Notes under the pieces: generated by a model
Database searches by the model: none
Told to the model about the DNA's origin: nothing
The model's input: only the letters and a program-made list of their open reading frames with translations
Origin: Amphimedon queenslandica
Taxonomy: Eukaryota; Porifera; Demospongiae; Haplosclerida; Niphatidae
Direction: 5' to 3'
NCBI RefSeq assembly: GCF_000090795.2
Contig: NW_003546243.1
Coordinates: forward strand, 1,035,712-1,099,711
DNA length: 64,000 nucleotides
Shown: positions 1-11,601 of the stretch, piece by piece
How positions within the stretch are numbered: position 1 is the first letter of the stretch
Layout: every line of letters begins with the position of its first letter
Program-made: the position numbers and the translations under genes

Positions 1-200
1 AAGATATCCCACCATAGCTTAGGTCATAGATATTCAAGTATAAAGGTAGAAGATTTATTTGACTAAATATTTATGGTGAGTTCAAATTCCTATCTGTCAT
101 GCTTGTAAATCTCCTATCAGTTCTAAAGTCCTGTTATTTTAATTATAGCTCCAGTAGCTATAAACAGGCGTATTGCAAAAGGAATAGTCTACAAAGAAAA

Positions 201-1406
201 ATGGCCCAATCTTCTGAGCATAGTCCATTTACTGATGGTGGTAAGTATGATCTGCACACATGAAAGCACCCATGCACACCTCAGTGAGCTAAGAGTGATG
301 AATGCAAGAGACATGATGTACTTATTGAGTAGCTTTTAATATTCACTGTGTGCTTTAGACCTCTATCAATGTGTGTTTTTAGACCTCCAAAGATTAAAGC
401 TGGAAGCTGCCTCCAATGAAGAAAGTGGATTTGAATTCTTTAAGAAAACAGATCATGTAGAACTGTGGAGAAGACCTACCGAAGAAAGTCCAATTGGTTT
501 AGTAAAGGTATTTATATATGATGTAAGTTGTGGTTAGTAATTATGTCATGTGTAGGGGTTTCTTCATTTTCCAGGCATTCCAGTGGAAACTGGTCAGTTT
601 GTGCTAATTTGTTTGTCTTGCAGTGTTATTTTACTTAAAGTTTAAATAATGTAGTTTTCAAATTGATTGTTGACATTGAACTGAGACGCGAATGGGAGAA
701 ACAGATACCAGTTCTTGAAGTGCTAGATGATAATTCAAGCTATAGAACAATTTACTGGTAAATTGTATTGCTATTGATAATCATGTACTATGAATGCATA
801 TCTCTACTTAGGTTAGTGAAAACACCTGTAGGAGTAAGTGATAGGGATTTTGTTCAGCACATGACACATGGCTCTGATGAGGAGGGTACAAAGTATATTT
901 TATATAAGAATGCTGTTCACCCCAGCAGACCAGAAAGAAAAGGCATAGTCAGGTATAATTACCATGAAAATTAAATTGTCATAGTTTTATATTGCTTAAA
1001 GCAATAACAAAAGTCCCAATTCATTCCAAGACTGTTTAGTTATTACATATAAGAAGCTGTTTTGTAAACAATGCAAAAGGCTTCTGTTGTTGTTTCAGTA
1101 CAAGAATAATACACTGTACTATTGGCCCCTCTATAGGAAATATTATACTTTGCTGTACAATAATTAATGTTATTATTCAATATTGTGTCACTTCACAGGG
1201 CAAAAACAATATTCTCGGGGACACTGATCTATCCTGACAAGACAGATCCAAACTCAACATGTATGACAATGTTGATTCAAGATGATCTCAAGGGATACGT
1301 ACCAAAAGCTGTTGTCAATTACTTTTATTCTAAAGCACCAATAGTATGGCATGAGAACATTACTAGCTACTATGAGAAAGTATACAGCAAAAAGGATAGA
1401 ACTTGA
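201..1406 (+). CDS. START-domain lipid-binding protein
   Basis: Spliced model 201-240, 383-532, 655-757, 812-952, 1199-1406, with phases that agree at each junction. The product (about 213 aa) ends in a typical START-domain C-terminus: DDLKGYVPKAVVNYFYSKAP, then a helix ending SYYEKVYSKK. The middle has DIELRREWEKQI and the segment TPVGVSDRDFV, as in PCTP/STARD proteins. START domains bind one lipid or sterol in a hydrophobic cavity and move it between membranes. No signal peptide, membrane anchor or extra domain is visible, so this is a minimal cytosolic START protein; the exact STARD subgroup is not clear. The join 532/655 uses a GTTAGT donor and is the least certain. The Met at 201 follows a possible acceptor in the 5' leader, so an upstream non-coding exon is likely. 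Confidence 0.8.
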
Positions 1407-1724
1407 AAAGTTAATTTATTTAATAATATTAATATTTTTGTATTCATTCATAAAACAATACAATATTAACGATAAATAATAATAATGATGATAATAATGA
1501 GAATAATATAATATTAATAGTCTATATGGCAGATTTGATTGTAAATTTGGTGCAAGTATAGTCGAATAATAAACAGAAAACAATAGATCCATTAAAAATT
1601 ATAATACACATACACAAGTACATACGCTGTACGTACACATTACAATTATTAATAGACTACACAGAAATTCAAATATCATTAAAAGCTACCAGCTGCCCTT
1701 GAAGCAGGGAGATGCTGCTTGCTG
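1407..1724. other. Convergent 3' flanks
   Basis: A+T-rich spacer between the 3' ends of the START gene (+) and the Rab11-FIP gene (-). It holds AATAAT/AATAAA-like runs that could serve as poly(A) signals on the plus strand. I see no coding segment in it. Confidence 0.6.
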
Positions 1725-4700
1725 TCACAAGCTGTCACTAAGCAGTAGTTCAGGATTAGAATTCATGACTTTAACTAGGAGAGCCTCAAGATAACTCTTT
1801 GTGTCCTGTAGCTCTAGTGTCCGCCTCTTTAGTTTTGATTTCGTTCTAACCAACTCAGATATCAAAGCCTGAAAAGACAATTTACACTCATTTTTATTGC
1901 TCCTTTCTCTTTTCTCATCCTCCCTCTCTTCCTCAATATCCCTCACCTCTTTGCTCCATTCACAATAATCCTCTTCAGTTGTGGTCTCCTCTTCGTCCCA
2001 TTCACTTGAACTAGTAGTACAACTACTCTCGTGCTCACTGTACGAAGACATTGAAGGTGTATCAGTACTGCCACTACTAGCAACCCCTTCACCTCTGACA
2101 GACTCAACTGAATCAACATGACCAGCATCCTCTTGTGAATGAGGAGGAGGAGGAAGAGTGAAGTGACTAGAAGAGGTGATAGGGTCAGTGTGAGTCTTTG
2201 TATGAGAGGAGGAGGAGTGGTGTGTCTCATGTGATGAGAGAAGACCATTAGGAGTAGCTACAGTAAGCTTCTCTGTAGCTTCATTTTGTTTGGTGGCGGG
2301 AGAGTTTGAGTTTGATTTGCTTGCAGTGAAGCTAGCTCCCAGTGATGTCTTACTTCCCATGACACCAACAGCACTGACGGTTGATGGAGCTGTGCTAGTG
2401 CTTGGGACATGCTTTGGTAATGAAGTGAGTGTAGGAGGAGGAGGAGGAAGAGTGTTTGTTGGCTTCTGATTCGGTTTATTAATCTCTGGTCTCTTTGACT
2501 TGTCACCTGTAAGAATAACAACAGAATAAATGAATAGTGTAATGATAATGATGATATTTGAGGTAATTACAACTCAAAATCTGTACTCATAGCATAAAAG
2601 CAGTAACTAAATAGACTCTTACTTGAGCTGTTCCTACGAATAATTCCAGGAGGTTTACTTGATGATGTACTCTCAGTCCTCTTTCCTTTACTAGCAGGAG
2701 AAGAAGAAGGCATCTGTTTCCTATTCTCCTGATACAGTGAGAGTGCTCTCTTCAAGCCTCCACCAGTCTTCCTCCGGGACACCGATGCACTCGTTTTAGG
2801 AGCTGATTTGACAGTATTAGGAGTGGGTACATTAGAAGGAGGAGTAGTTGGAGTAAGAGATGTAGTATTAGCCTTGATCTCTCCTTCCTCCTCCTCCTCC
2901 TCTTCTAGAATAACTGGACTAGCTCGACCGGAATTAGTAGCAGAACGAGAGCCGTGGACAGAACTACGTTCAATACTATTGCCAGTGGACACAATCTCCT
3001 TGCATTGATTCAGTAATGTTGTGATGTCTGTGGTGCTGGAGTATTTCTTCTGAGAATAATGAGCAGGAGAACTGGCTGAACTATTGCTGGCACTGATAGC
3101 TGCCACTGATGGAGGGAGAGGGCGGAATGGCTGAAAGCCTATCAAAAAACCAAAATGAACATGTGCATGTAATATTTTTACTGATTTATCATAAACATAC
3201 AATTATCATTTTTGCAATAAATTAATTGTCTCATTAGAAATGAATTATAACATCATTCATTACATGCATGTACACACCATAATACTCACTATTTCCTCCA
3301 TCAAATGGTTTCTTGTACTCCACTGTGTGTTTTTTCTTTGTTTCTGCTCTTGGTTCTTTACCATCGTCAGTCTCATCTTCACCACCTTCAGGTGATGGAG
3401 TTGTTTCTCTGGTCACATCAGTGCTTGTGAGAGGAGGAGACATACGAGACGGTGTAGTTGACCCACTGCTTGTAGGAGTGTCTACTGAAATAGCCACATC
3501 AGCTTTGGGTATTAGTTGAGGGGAATTATCAGATGCACTGCCACGGGTCTCTTGATCATCATCACTAATCAACGGTCGGCCATTTTGTAGCAAAGGTTTT
3601 GAAGAAGTTTCGTCGTGTAAGATAAGGACTTCTTTCTTTACCTCTTTGGGCGTGTCGGTAGATGTGAGAGTGTCCTTATTTCCAGTAGGAGAGACAGGGT
3701 TAGGAGTCTTTGCTATAGGAAGAGTAGATGATACATTCCTAGTTTTAGATACGGGAGAATCTGCTCCTGATTCAGCATTCCCACGACTGTTACGCTTTTG
3801 AAGTAACTGTTTCAATTGTCCAGCATTCAACACGTTCTCCAGTCCATCATTCCTACCTTGACTCAAACTGCCTAGCTTCAATATCTGTGCTATGTCGGCC
3901 GAGTGTCTCTTGATATTGTTGGTACCTGATGCTGTGAGGTACTGCTGTTGGGGATTACGAGGCTTGGCTCTCTCAATGTCTTTTGTCGGGCTTCTTTGGA
4001 GTGTCGAGAATGAGTGGTTGCTAGTGTGTACATTGCTATGGCGATGAGGGAGGGTAGAGTATGAAGAGGGTGTGTCTAAGGTTGCTCCTTTCTTTAGTTT
4101 ACCTCTTCTTTGAGGTGAGCGAGGTTCTAGCGTTGGTGTTGTCATTGTTCCTCCATCAAAACTGTCTCTTGAGATCTTTTTAACTGCTTCTTTTTCTCTC
4201 GGGGGCGTAGTGTTTGTGGGTGTGGCTTCCCCATCAAAAGACATCATTGTATTACAAGTTGAGGGTGTGTTGTTGATAGAACTCCCAGCACTGTAATACT
4301 CGGAAGTGTTTGATTCCAGTGAGGTATTTGAAGTGTGTGGTGTCTCTGTTACTTTCTCTTGTGAAGTTTTTGGTGATCCCAACACGTTTCCTGATGAGTT
4401 GGTTCTCTCTCGTCTCCTTGGGGTTGATCTTGCTCTGTATGTGATTGTGTTTGAACGGGTGGGAGTGTTAGTCGGAGTCGATGCAGGGTGTCTCGACATA
4501 TCCTCTTCGTATGAACTATCAAATGAAGACTCCTTTTTAACAGTTGGAATAGAAGACGAGCCAAGCTTTGATGCCTAATAGTAGAAGAAAGAGAGAGAGA
4601 GAGAGTGATGATAAATATTACAATAGAGTCGAAAGTAGAAGAATGGTCAGAATAAGCTAATAGAGGTCTCAAATATTTGGTGCTTATTTCTGAAATTTAA

Positions 4701-6813
4701 TTATCCGTGTTTTATAGTGCTGGATTTCACCTCAAAGTGGGTGAAATTTTGGCAAAACACTCCGTACTATATAGTACAAGAGCTTTGGCAAAATTTCATT
4801 AAAAATTTGTAAAAGAAATTGTCTATTTTTATACTTTTTTCTGATGCATACACATGTACTCATGTTGCATAACAAGTTTGAGCTGATTCCAATCAAATTT
4901 GAATTTTTTACAAATTTTTAAAGTTGCTCCAAAATTGAGCCAACGTCCCTGTACTATAGTACAGGGATTTTGCCCAAATTTTGCCAAAAATACAAAGTAC
5001 AAAATTTATAACTTTTATAATTTTCTCTGACACATTTACATGTTCTTATGCTATGTTTTGAGTTTGAACTCATTCCAATCAAATTTGGATTTTTTACGAA
5101 TTTTTTAAGTTGCTTCAAAATCGGGCCAAAGTCCCTGTACTATAGTACAGGGTTATTGGCCAAATTTCGCAAAAAATGGCTATGAGAAATTTCTTAATTT
5201 TAATAATTTTTTAAATGCATATAGATCTATTTATATTGCATAGCAAGTTTGAGCTGATTCAAATCAAATTTTGATTTTTTTATGAATTTTTAAAGTTGCT
5301 CAAAAATTGGGCCAAAGTCCATATACTAAAATGACACTAAAAGCCTACATGTAGCATACTCAGTTAGCATGCTTTGTGGGAAACCCTCCATTACACACAT
5401 GTAATGATGCATGGAGTACTGTTTTATATACCACCTCCCACTTAACACCTGCCAAAACCAAGCACATTCCTTTGAACACTTCACCAGATAGTTTATATAT
5501 CCAATCAACTAAATACAGTACTTACTATAGTACATTGAGCATAGCAAGTTGTCATAACTATTAACAGCACATAAAATATTTAAATGTGTTTTACTTAATC
5601 GTTATGGAATTTACAATGCATACCAGGCCCTGCCTAGTCTATAATATTATTACTGGTTACCTCATTGTCTCTGATTTTCTGTTTCACAGCTTCACGTCTG
5701 ATGACAGGATCCGCTCTCCATAAATCGACGATACCAGTCTTCTCTAGTTGTTGAGTGGCTTCAGTGAACAATAAATGAGTAGGAGAGGAGGAGCGAGCCT
5801 CATTAGGGATGTCCCCCTCTGTCCTCTCGGGAGAGGAAGGGGATAAGAGTATCTGTTTTCTTCTTTCCGATTGAGGAGGAGTTGGAGGGTCACCGGAGCT
5901 ACGGATCGAAAGTGCAACAAAATCATCGTTGTCTTCGAATATTTGATTTTTCTTGTTTTTTGCTCGCCCAAAGATACTTCCTTTTGATTTAATCTGTCTC
6001 TCTGATTTAGCATTGCCTCCTGCCCCACCTCCAGTCCCACTCTTATATTCTGATTTCGTGCGACGTAGCATCCTTCTATCCCTTTCTTCAAAGGAAGGGC
6101 TAATCGGCGAGGTTTCAATACTGTCCCACTTGTAAAGGAAGGAGAGAGAGATGAGGATGTCACCGCGTGGCTTGGAGCTTGTTTTACCCGGCCTGGGTCC
6201 TAGTTTGTGCCAGTTCTGTCGGACACGCCTTGAGATACTCAAATGATTGAAAGGCACGCGAGTATAGCCAATGAACTCTTCGGCAAACTTTGTTTTCTGC
6301 TTGATAGTTATGTCAACTGAAGAATCTAAACTCATAAGAGGACTAAAGAAAGAAGAAAATGATTACGTGCATTGTTTATAGGATTAAAATTCTTCTGAGA
6401 ATGTGTTTCATAACAATTACTATGAACAATACACAGTAACCAAAAGTGTACCATTAGAAATTATTTATTATTTTTATTCTTTATTGTGGTAGCAAGTGTG
6501 CAGCGTGCAAGCATCATTTGTCATGGGAATATGCTACCAATGCTTCATAATAGTCTTATAGGAATAACATAAAAGCATACATTACTATCACAATAATCAG
6601 TGGCAACAAAATATTTCAAGCATCAGTAATGCTATGGCAGGTGTACCGTTCCTGTTGACAAAGAGACAGTGAGTGAGATATGTATGGTTACAGTTGTTTA
6701 TGCAAAATGGTAAGGACATTAAAGATGATAAAATACCACAAGAAATTTAATAAGCTGTAGGACATCATACTCCCCCTCTTCTCTGAATCAACCCCCCTCT
6801 TTCTCTCTCCCTC

Positions 6814-6866
<53 letters not shown>

Positions 6867-8624
6867 TATCAAAGCTCTGGTTCCATTGAGGGCAGCTGTG
6901 TCTTGGTAGCAACTGTGTTACCTGCTTCTCTTTCTCCACTTGTACCAAAGCAAATATGTCACTATTAACTAAAAACAGATATAAATAAAAGAAGTAGACA
7001 TTGCATGGTCATTTGCAGTGTCATGAATACACAAACAAATTCAAAATAATAACAAGCTAAAGTAGCTAGTCTATACATGCAGATGACAGGATTTCCCTTT
7101 GTGATTTAATATCTTAGAAACTAGTATGGTTTTAAGTTAACTCAATAGCATTAACAGAATGTTACTAGCATGCACAAAGAGTCAGAGAAAGGAGTGAAAG
7201 GGTCATTTAGTTTCATAACACATTCTGTTTCATTAAGAGAGTGCTGTACAGGAAATAACGCACATCATAGTGATTTATTAGTGCACATTGGCACAAACAT
7301 GAAGAGGATATACATCAAATAGAAAGTACATAATGTACACGCATGATATTTATACCATGCATAATTAAGGATGCTAATAAATATGCTCATATAAGGTAGT
7401 ACAATACTTTTGATGTTAATGGAATACTTTGGACTGTATCTATAAACAATTGTTAACAATGTCACTGGGATTGCTTTAAAGAAACTTTCAACAAATCTAA
7501 AATGGTAAGAGGGCAGTGTTACTAAATAAGATTTATCCCAGTTCAAAATGTCTACGATGACTTTTTCAGCCTTGATAGCAGTGAATGCATTAAGGTTTAT
7601 CCTCACAACTATGCTAGTATTTATGATTTATCACAGTCAGCAATCAGTGACATCATTATCAAATAACAGACAACATCCAAAGCTCTAATAATTAATATTT
7701 ACTATACACTTTCCCTAAAATGAGTGATGAATGTATGACCAATACAGCCCCATAGGGTTGGTTCAGGGTTAGTTTTAAAATAGGCCACAATCTGTTAGTG
7801 TGGATTAGTCAGCTGTTGTACTTACAGTAAACAACTAACCAATGCTGGAGGAGTATGGAGAAAAGGGGGAGTGCATTTCAATTCACTAATCACTCACATC
7901 ATATTTAAGAATGTACGTCTCTCTCTCTCTCTCCTTCTCCTCTCTCTCCCTCCCTTTCTCTTCCTTGCCAAAATTGTCCTATAGAAGTTTATTTAGTTCA
8001 TACATATATGGTCAATAGAACATGAATATTATTCAGATATAATTTCCTCACAAAGGATGACTGGCAAGATACAAACAGGCAGGGCAATAGAACAAAAACA
8101 ACAACACATTTCAAAATCACTGAACTGATGTACATACAGCACACAGTACAAATTGGAATGCATGCAAGCTTTCATAAAAATATGCTGTATAACCATCATT
8201 ATACTGTCTGACATTGCTGACCATAACAAATATTCACTAAACAATGCTCTTTTCAATTACAATGACAGAGTAATGTGTAGAATGGTGTAGAATGACAAGA
8301 AGAGATAGAATAATAGGGACTTGTAATCACTGGTGTTTATATGTGCTACTAGGCAAGGGCTGTTAAGAGTAATAGGCGAGTCCTAAAAATCATTTAGACT
8401 ATGATTGATGTTGTGGTCTTATTTCATAGTAGTTTAGACCTTATTCTGACATAATATTGATCAAAGGACTCCTACTTTGGAGTAGGCATATCGTAGTTAT
8501 GACTCATTAGGACAAAATAAAACTATACAGTATTAATCTGTCTGGCTCGCTAGGACTTTACCGACTAGTTGAGAGGATACTCACCACTTTTGCTCTTGAG
8601 TGCTAAGTCTCTTGCCCGAACGAC

Positions 8625-8656
<32 letters not shown>

Positions 8657-9062
8657 AGAAACAAGAGGTGGACTGTAATCAGCAAATTTACTATGGGGCA
8701 GAGTAGTACCGGCCCACTACTTAAGAATCCGCACAAAATCAATTATGATGCGAGGGTGTGTGGGCTCACCTATGCATCACAACTTGATAACAGGCTAACA
8801 GCTTAAAGAATTTAAACTTCTAACAACTAAGTTACTTAAGAGCAGGTGAAGGCGCAACACTCTGATATTAGCAGAGAGGTGATAATGTGTAAATGGTAAA
8901 GGACCAGTACAGTGCAATCAAAATATTTTAGGTCGTCACCCTAGAAGCCGGGCTCAAAAATTCATCCAATGGCCATTGGTCTGTAGAACTATATAAATCT
9001 GTGCATGAAATGAACTAACTTGTAACTTGAATGTGAGATGGAACCAAGGAATTCATGGCCAT
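1725..9062 (-). CDS. RAB11FIP: Class I Rab11-FIP (C2 + FIP-RBD)
   Basis: Seven coding exons fit without a phase error: 9062-9020, 8623-8585, 6968-6866, 6330-5661, 4574-3290, 3138-2623, 2506-1725 (about 1145 aa). Exons 1-4 assemble a C2 domain that starts PSHIQVTIVRARDL at residue ~8, as in vertebrate class I FIPs, continues with SDIFALVQVEKEK and CPQWNQSF, and ends GDILISLSFLY. A long Ser/Thr/Pro-rich linker follows. The extreme C-terminus has SYLEALLVKVMNSNPELL, matching the FIP Rab-binding domain (consensus YIDNLLVRVME) behind a predicted coiled coil. Class I FIPs bind acidic phospholipids through C2 and Rab11/Rab25 through the RBD, and act in recycling-endosome transport. Exon 2 is only 39 nt. 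The gene is head to head with the ABHD6-like gene. Paralogue level (FIP1/2/5) cannot be assigned. Confidence 0.88.
4690..5330 (+). repeat. 186-bp palindrome-core repeat, about 3 units
   Basis: Lies in the intron between Rab11-FIP exons 4 and 5. Each unit holds a core like CCTGTACTATAGTACAGGG, flanked by GGCCAAAGT / ACTTTGGCC, then an A+T-rich arm with GCATATACATGT, GAGCTGATTC and TTTTTAAAGTTGCT. Cores near 4775, 4958 and 5146 are spaced about 185 bp apart. The same family recurs in several introns and spacers of this window. Confidence 0.75.
6781..6862. repeat. (CT)n microsatellite
   Basis: Near-perfect CT tract directly beside the 5' splice site of Rab11-FIP exon 3. On the coding strand it is a GA run that starts right after the donor GTAAGA. 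Confidence 0.85.
8628..8656. repeat. (GA)n tract acting as a polypyrimidine tract
   Basis: On the minus strand this is a (CT)n run that ends in CTCTAG, directly before the 39-nt exon 2 of the Rab11-FIP gene. The microsatellite is therefore the polypyrimidine tract of that acceptor. Confidence 0.75.
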
Positions 9063-9543
9063 GATCTTTTACAGTGCACGGGTAGATATGAAGCCTTGGC
9101 GTGTAACGATAATCCGCAGAGGCAGCCCTGCGAGTGTCTACAGGCTACGGACAATCTTGTCCCTGCTTGTCGATATTAGAAGGCTACAAGGAATACTCGG
9201 TGAGCAACAGAGCAATCAATGGACCATTAATAAACTGCAATGTCTTGTAATTGTGATTTTGTTTTGTCAAAGGCCACACTCACACGCTTTCAAAGACCTG
9301 CGGCGAAGAATTAGCTCCACCCAGAGCAGCTAGGATAATTGTGGGTGGGGCTGGTATTTATATTTTGCTGAGTAAGCTAACAGAGTGGAAAAGACGCTCG
9401 AGTGGCGTGATCATGATCCGACAGAGAGTCATGTTATAAAAATAAAAATATTCTCTAGACTATTCCTTAGTAACACCAGGAAAAGGTTTTGCTTCACAGA
9501 CAGGAGTAGGCTAGAGCTCTTCTGCTATTCAAATTCTCCAGCA
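9063..9543. promoter_or_regulatory. Divergent promoter, Rab11-FIP / ABHD6-like
   Basis: 481 bp separate the two start codons of oppositely oriented genes, so both promoters and 5' UTRs must fit here. No TATA box is evident. The plus-strand open frame across part of it has no family resemblance and is not called. Confidence 0.6.
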
Positions 9544-11189
9544 ATGGCTGTCAGGGTTCTACTCCATTTCATAGTCGGGCTCATCTTTTGGCCTTTCGCT
9601 GTACCCATGGGCTTCATACTTGGTTTCCTTTACACTTTCTATCCCTCAACACTGGTCAATGGATTCTTAAAGTAAGATGAAACTACATGTCCTTTTATTA
9701 TTGTTCTATGACTCTTTTCATCAGGTATGGTTGCTATTTGACAGTTCCAGGTTTCACAAGTCAATCAGTGGAGATTGATGGCATTCAAATATCATATCTC
9801 GATCGCCCAGGCTCACCGAACATTCCCGATACACCTACAGTCGTATTTATTCATGGTTTCACGTCTCAGAAATTAGGCTGGGTCCCACTCATCCGTTTCT
9901 TGCCTGCATCATGGAGAATAATAGCGATAGATCTTCCTGGACATGGTGAGTCTGGCGTTGCTGATGACTGGGATTGTTCCGTTAAAAACATTGGATCACT
10001 CTTACATAAGGTTGGACATAAGAGGGAGAGGAAGGGAGATTGATGTGTTATTACATGTGATCCCCTCTTGTATAAACTCAATTGACCTCAGCTTGTGATA
10101 ATAATGTGCTTTAATCATTGCCAGTCATATGATTGAGGTCATACTGAATATACTATAATTATTCATGATTCACATGAACATGATTGTCACATTAGATCAT
10201 AATGACTGAAGTTAGATTTGTCATCTCTTTAGGTATTCACAAGCATTGGTTTGACACAGTTTCACATTATTGGTGAGTCACTTGGTTCAGCTTACTCTGG
10301 GCAGTATGCTGCTGATCACCCTGAAATGATTAACTCAATCATTCTAATGTGCCCTCCTAGTAAGATTCCTTTATCTTCCTCTTCACCTTGTTCCTATTAT
10401 CTTTGCTCAATGAAAAATAATATTCACAGCATACTTCTCTCTCTCTTTCTCTTTAGTTTTCCATCGCTTAAAAGGAGCACCATGTACCCCAGCAATGGAA
10501 GCAATTGATGGTCCAAATAGTGAGAAGAATCCTTTGTTGCCTACAAACCCTGAGGAGTTCCGGTCAATGCTAGAACTAGTACTTTACAAGTCAAATGGTA
10601 ACTTACTTCACGATCACATGCTAGAGGCAGTAGTTGGAGTCCACAGTAAACACTATGATAATTTTAGAAGAGGTACAGTATACTTAAGGACTAAATAGTC
10701 ATTTTGCATTTGCTATTTTACATGAATTGTTGCTTATCTTAGCAGTAATAAACAACCAGTTAGTCAATGCTATTTTGTTTGTTTGTAGTTTTGCACGATG
10801 TAAAGAATGGCGGAGACACAGAGGAAGAGATAAAGGCCAGGATAGAGAAAAGCAATAACATTCCATCAATGGTCCTGTGGGGAAGAGAGGACCAGGTACT
10901 GTTTATGAATAAAACTAACCCAAAATTATTAAGAGTTATAATGCACATGTACATAAGTTTATTTTCAAATAATCAATTCTCATGAGTACCACACTGAATA
11001 TTATGTCAAGTAATCTCTCTTGTCTTATAGATATGTGCTGTAGCTGGTGCTAAGCTCATTAAAAGACTCTCACCGAAATGTAAAGTCATTGTCATTAATA
11101 ACTGTGGTCACTGCATGTCGGTAGAGAGACCTAAGAAATGCGCTCAATTTATCGAACAATTCATCAGTCGCCAGCAAGCGACGTCCTGA
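9544..11189 (+). CDS. ABHD6: ABHD6-like monoacylglycerol lipase
   Basis: Six exons (9544-9671, 9725-10010, 10233-10359, 10457-10672, 10789-10895, 11031-11189) give 340 aa; human ABHD6 is 337 aa. Residues ~1-40 form a hydrophobic N-terminal anchor (FIVGLIFWPFAVPMGFILGF). The alpha/beta-hydrolase landmarks are present and in order: oxyanion region VVFIHGFTS, IDLPGHGES, nucleophile elbow GESLG (Ser), an acid in WGREDQ, and the catalytic His in NNCGHCMSVERP. The last motif closely matches ABHD6 (ENCGHSVVMERP). ABHD6 hydrolyses monoacylglycerols, including 2-arachidonoylglycerol in vertebrates, at the inner leaflet. The upstream in-frame Met at 9385 would place a charged stretch before the anchor, so 9544 is preferred. 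Confidence 0.88.
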
Positions 11190-11368
11190 TAATTGATTTT
11201 TCTTGTTATTATATTCAGTCATAATTAATTTGTATTGATTTTCAACTCGATTAATAATAATAATTTATTTGATTTATTCCTAAAACAGTTTTGTTGTCGT
11301 ATGGAAGGAATCTAGCCTCTTGTTTACATGGTATGAGTAAACAATTTACATGTAACTATAAAATACAG

Positions 11369-11485
11369 AATTATGATTTTGATTGTACAGATTTAGAGCA
11401 GAGTTTCTCTAAGGTTGCTGATACTCTAGCAGGATTTCTCTTCATTTTTAAATTTGTTCTAAAAAAATTTTTAATGACAAAATGC
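11369..11485 (-). pseudogene. Decayed duplicate of the BDP1 last exon
   Basis: About 115 bp, including the splice acceptor (TTTTTTTAG), repeat the terminal BDP1 exon at 14133-14240 with high identity. Relative to that exon this copy lacks 5 bp in the run encoding EEKR, which breaks the frame. It lies beyond the 709-aa gene, so the copies flank that gene as direct repeats. No other BDP1 exon is found next to it. It looks like a partial tandem-duplication relic. Confidence 0.75.
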
Positions 11486-11601
11486 CTTTTAGGGATAAAT
11501 AACAAAGTTCTAAGCACTGAATTTACATGTAGCTACTACTTTTGCTCAAACTAATCACTACATAAAATCAGTGATTAGCATAAAAATTCAGCAAGGTAGG
11601 T

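Noticed and set aside
9055-9333. 92-codon plus-strand frame between Rab11-FIP and ABHD6-like genes
   Set aside because: It overlaps the first coding exon of the Rab11-FIP gene on the other strand and has no family features.
11369-11485. Small nuclear RNA gene (ATACTCTAGCAGGATTTCTC recalls the U5 start)
   Set aside because: No U5 loop or Sm site follows, and the segment aligns fully with the BDP1 last exon.
11291-11554. 87-codon plus-strand frame near the ABHD6-like 3' end
   Set aside because: It is the antisense of the decayed BDP1 exon copy.
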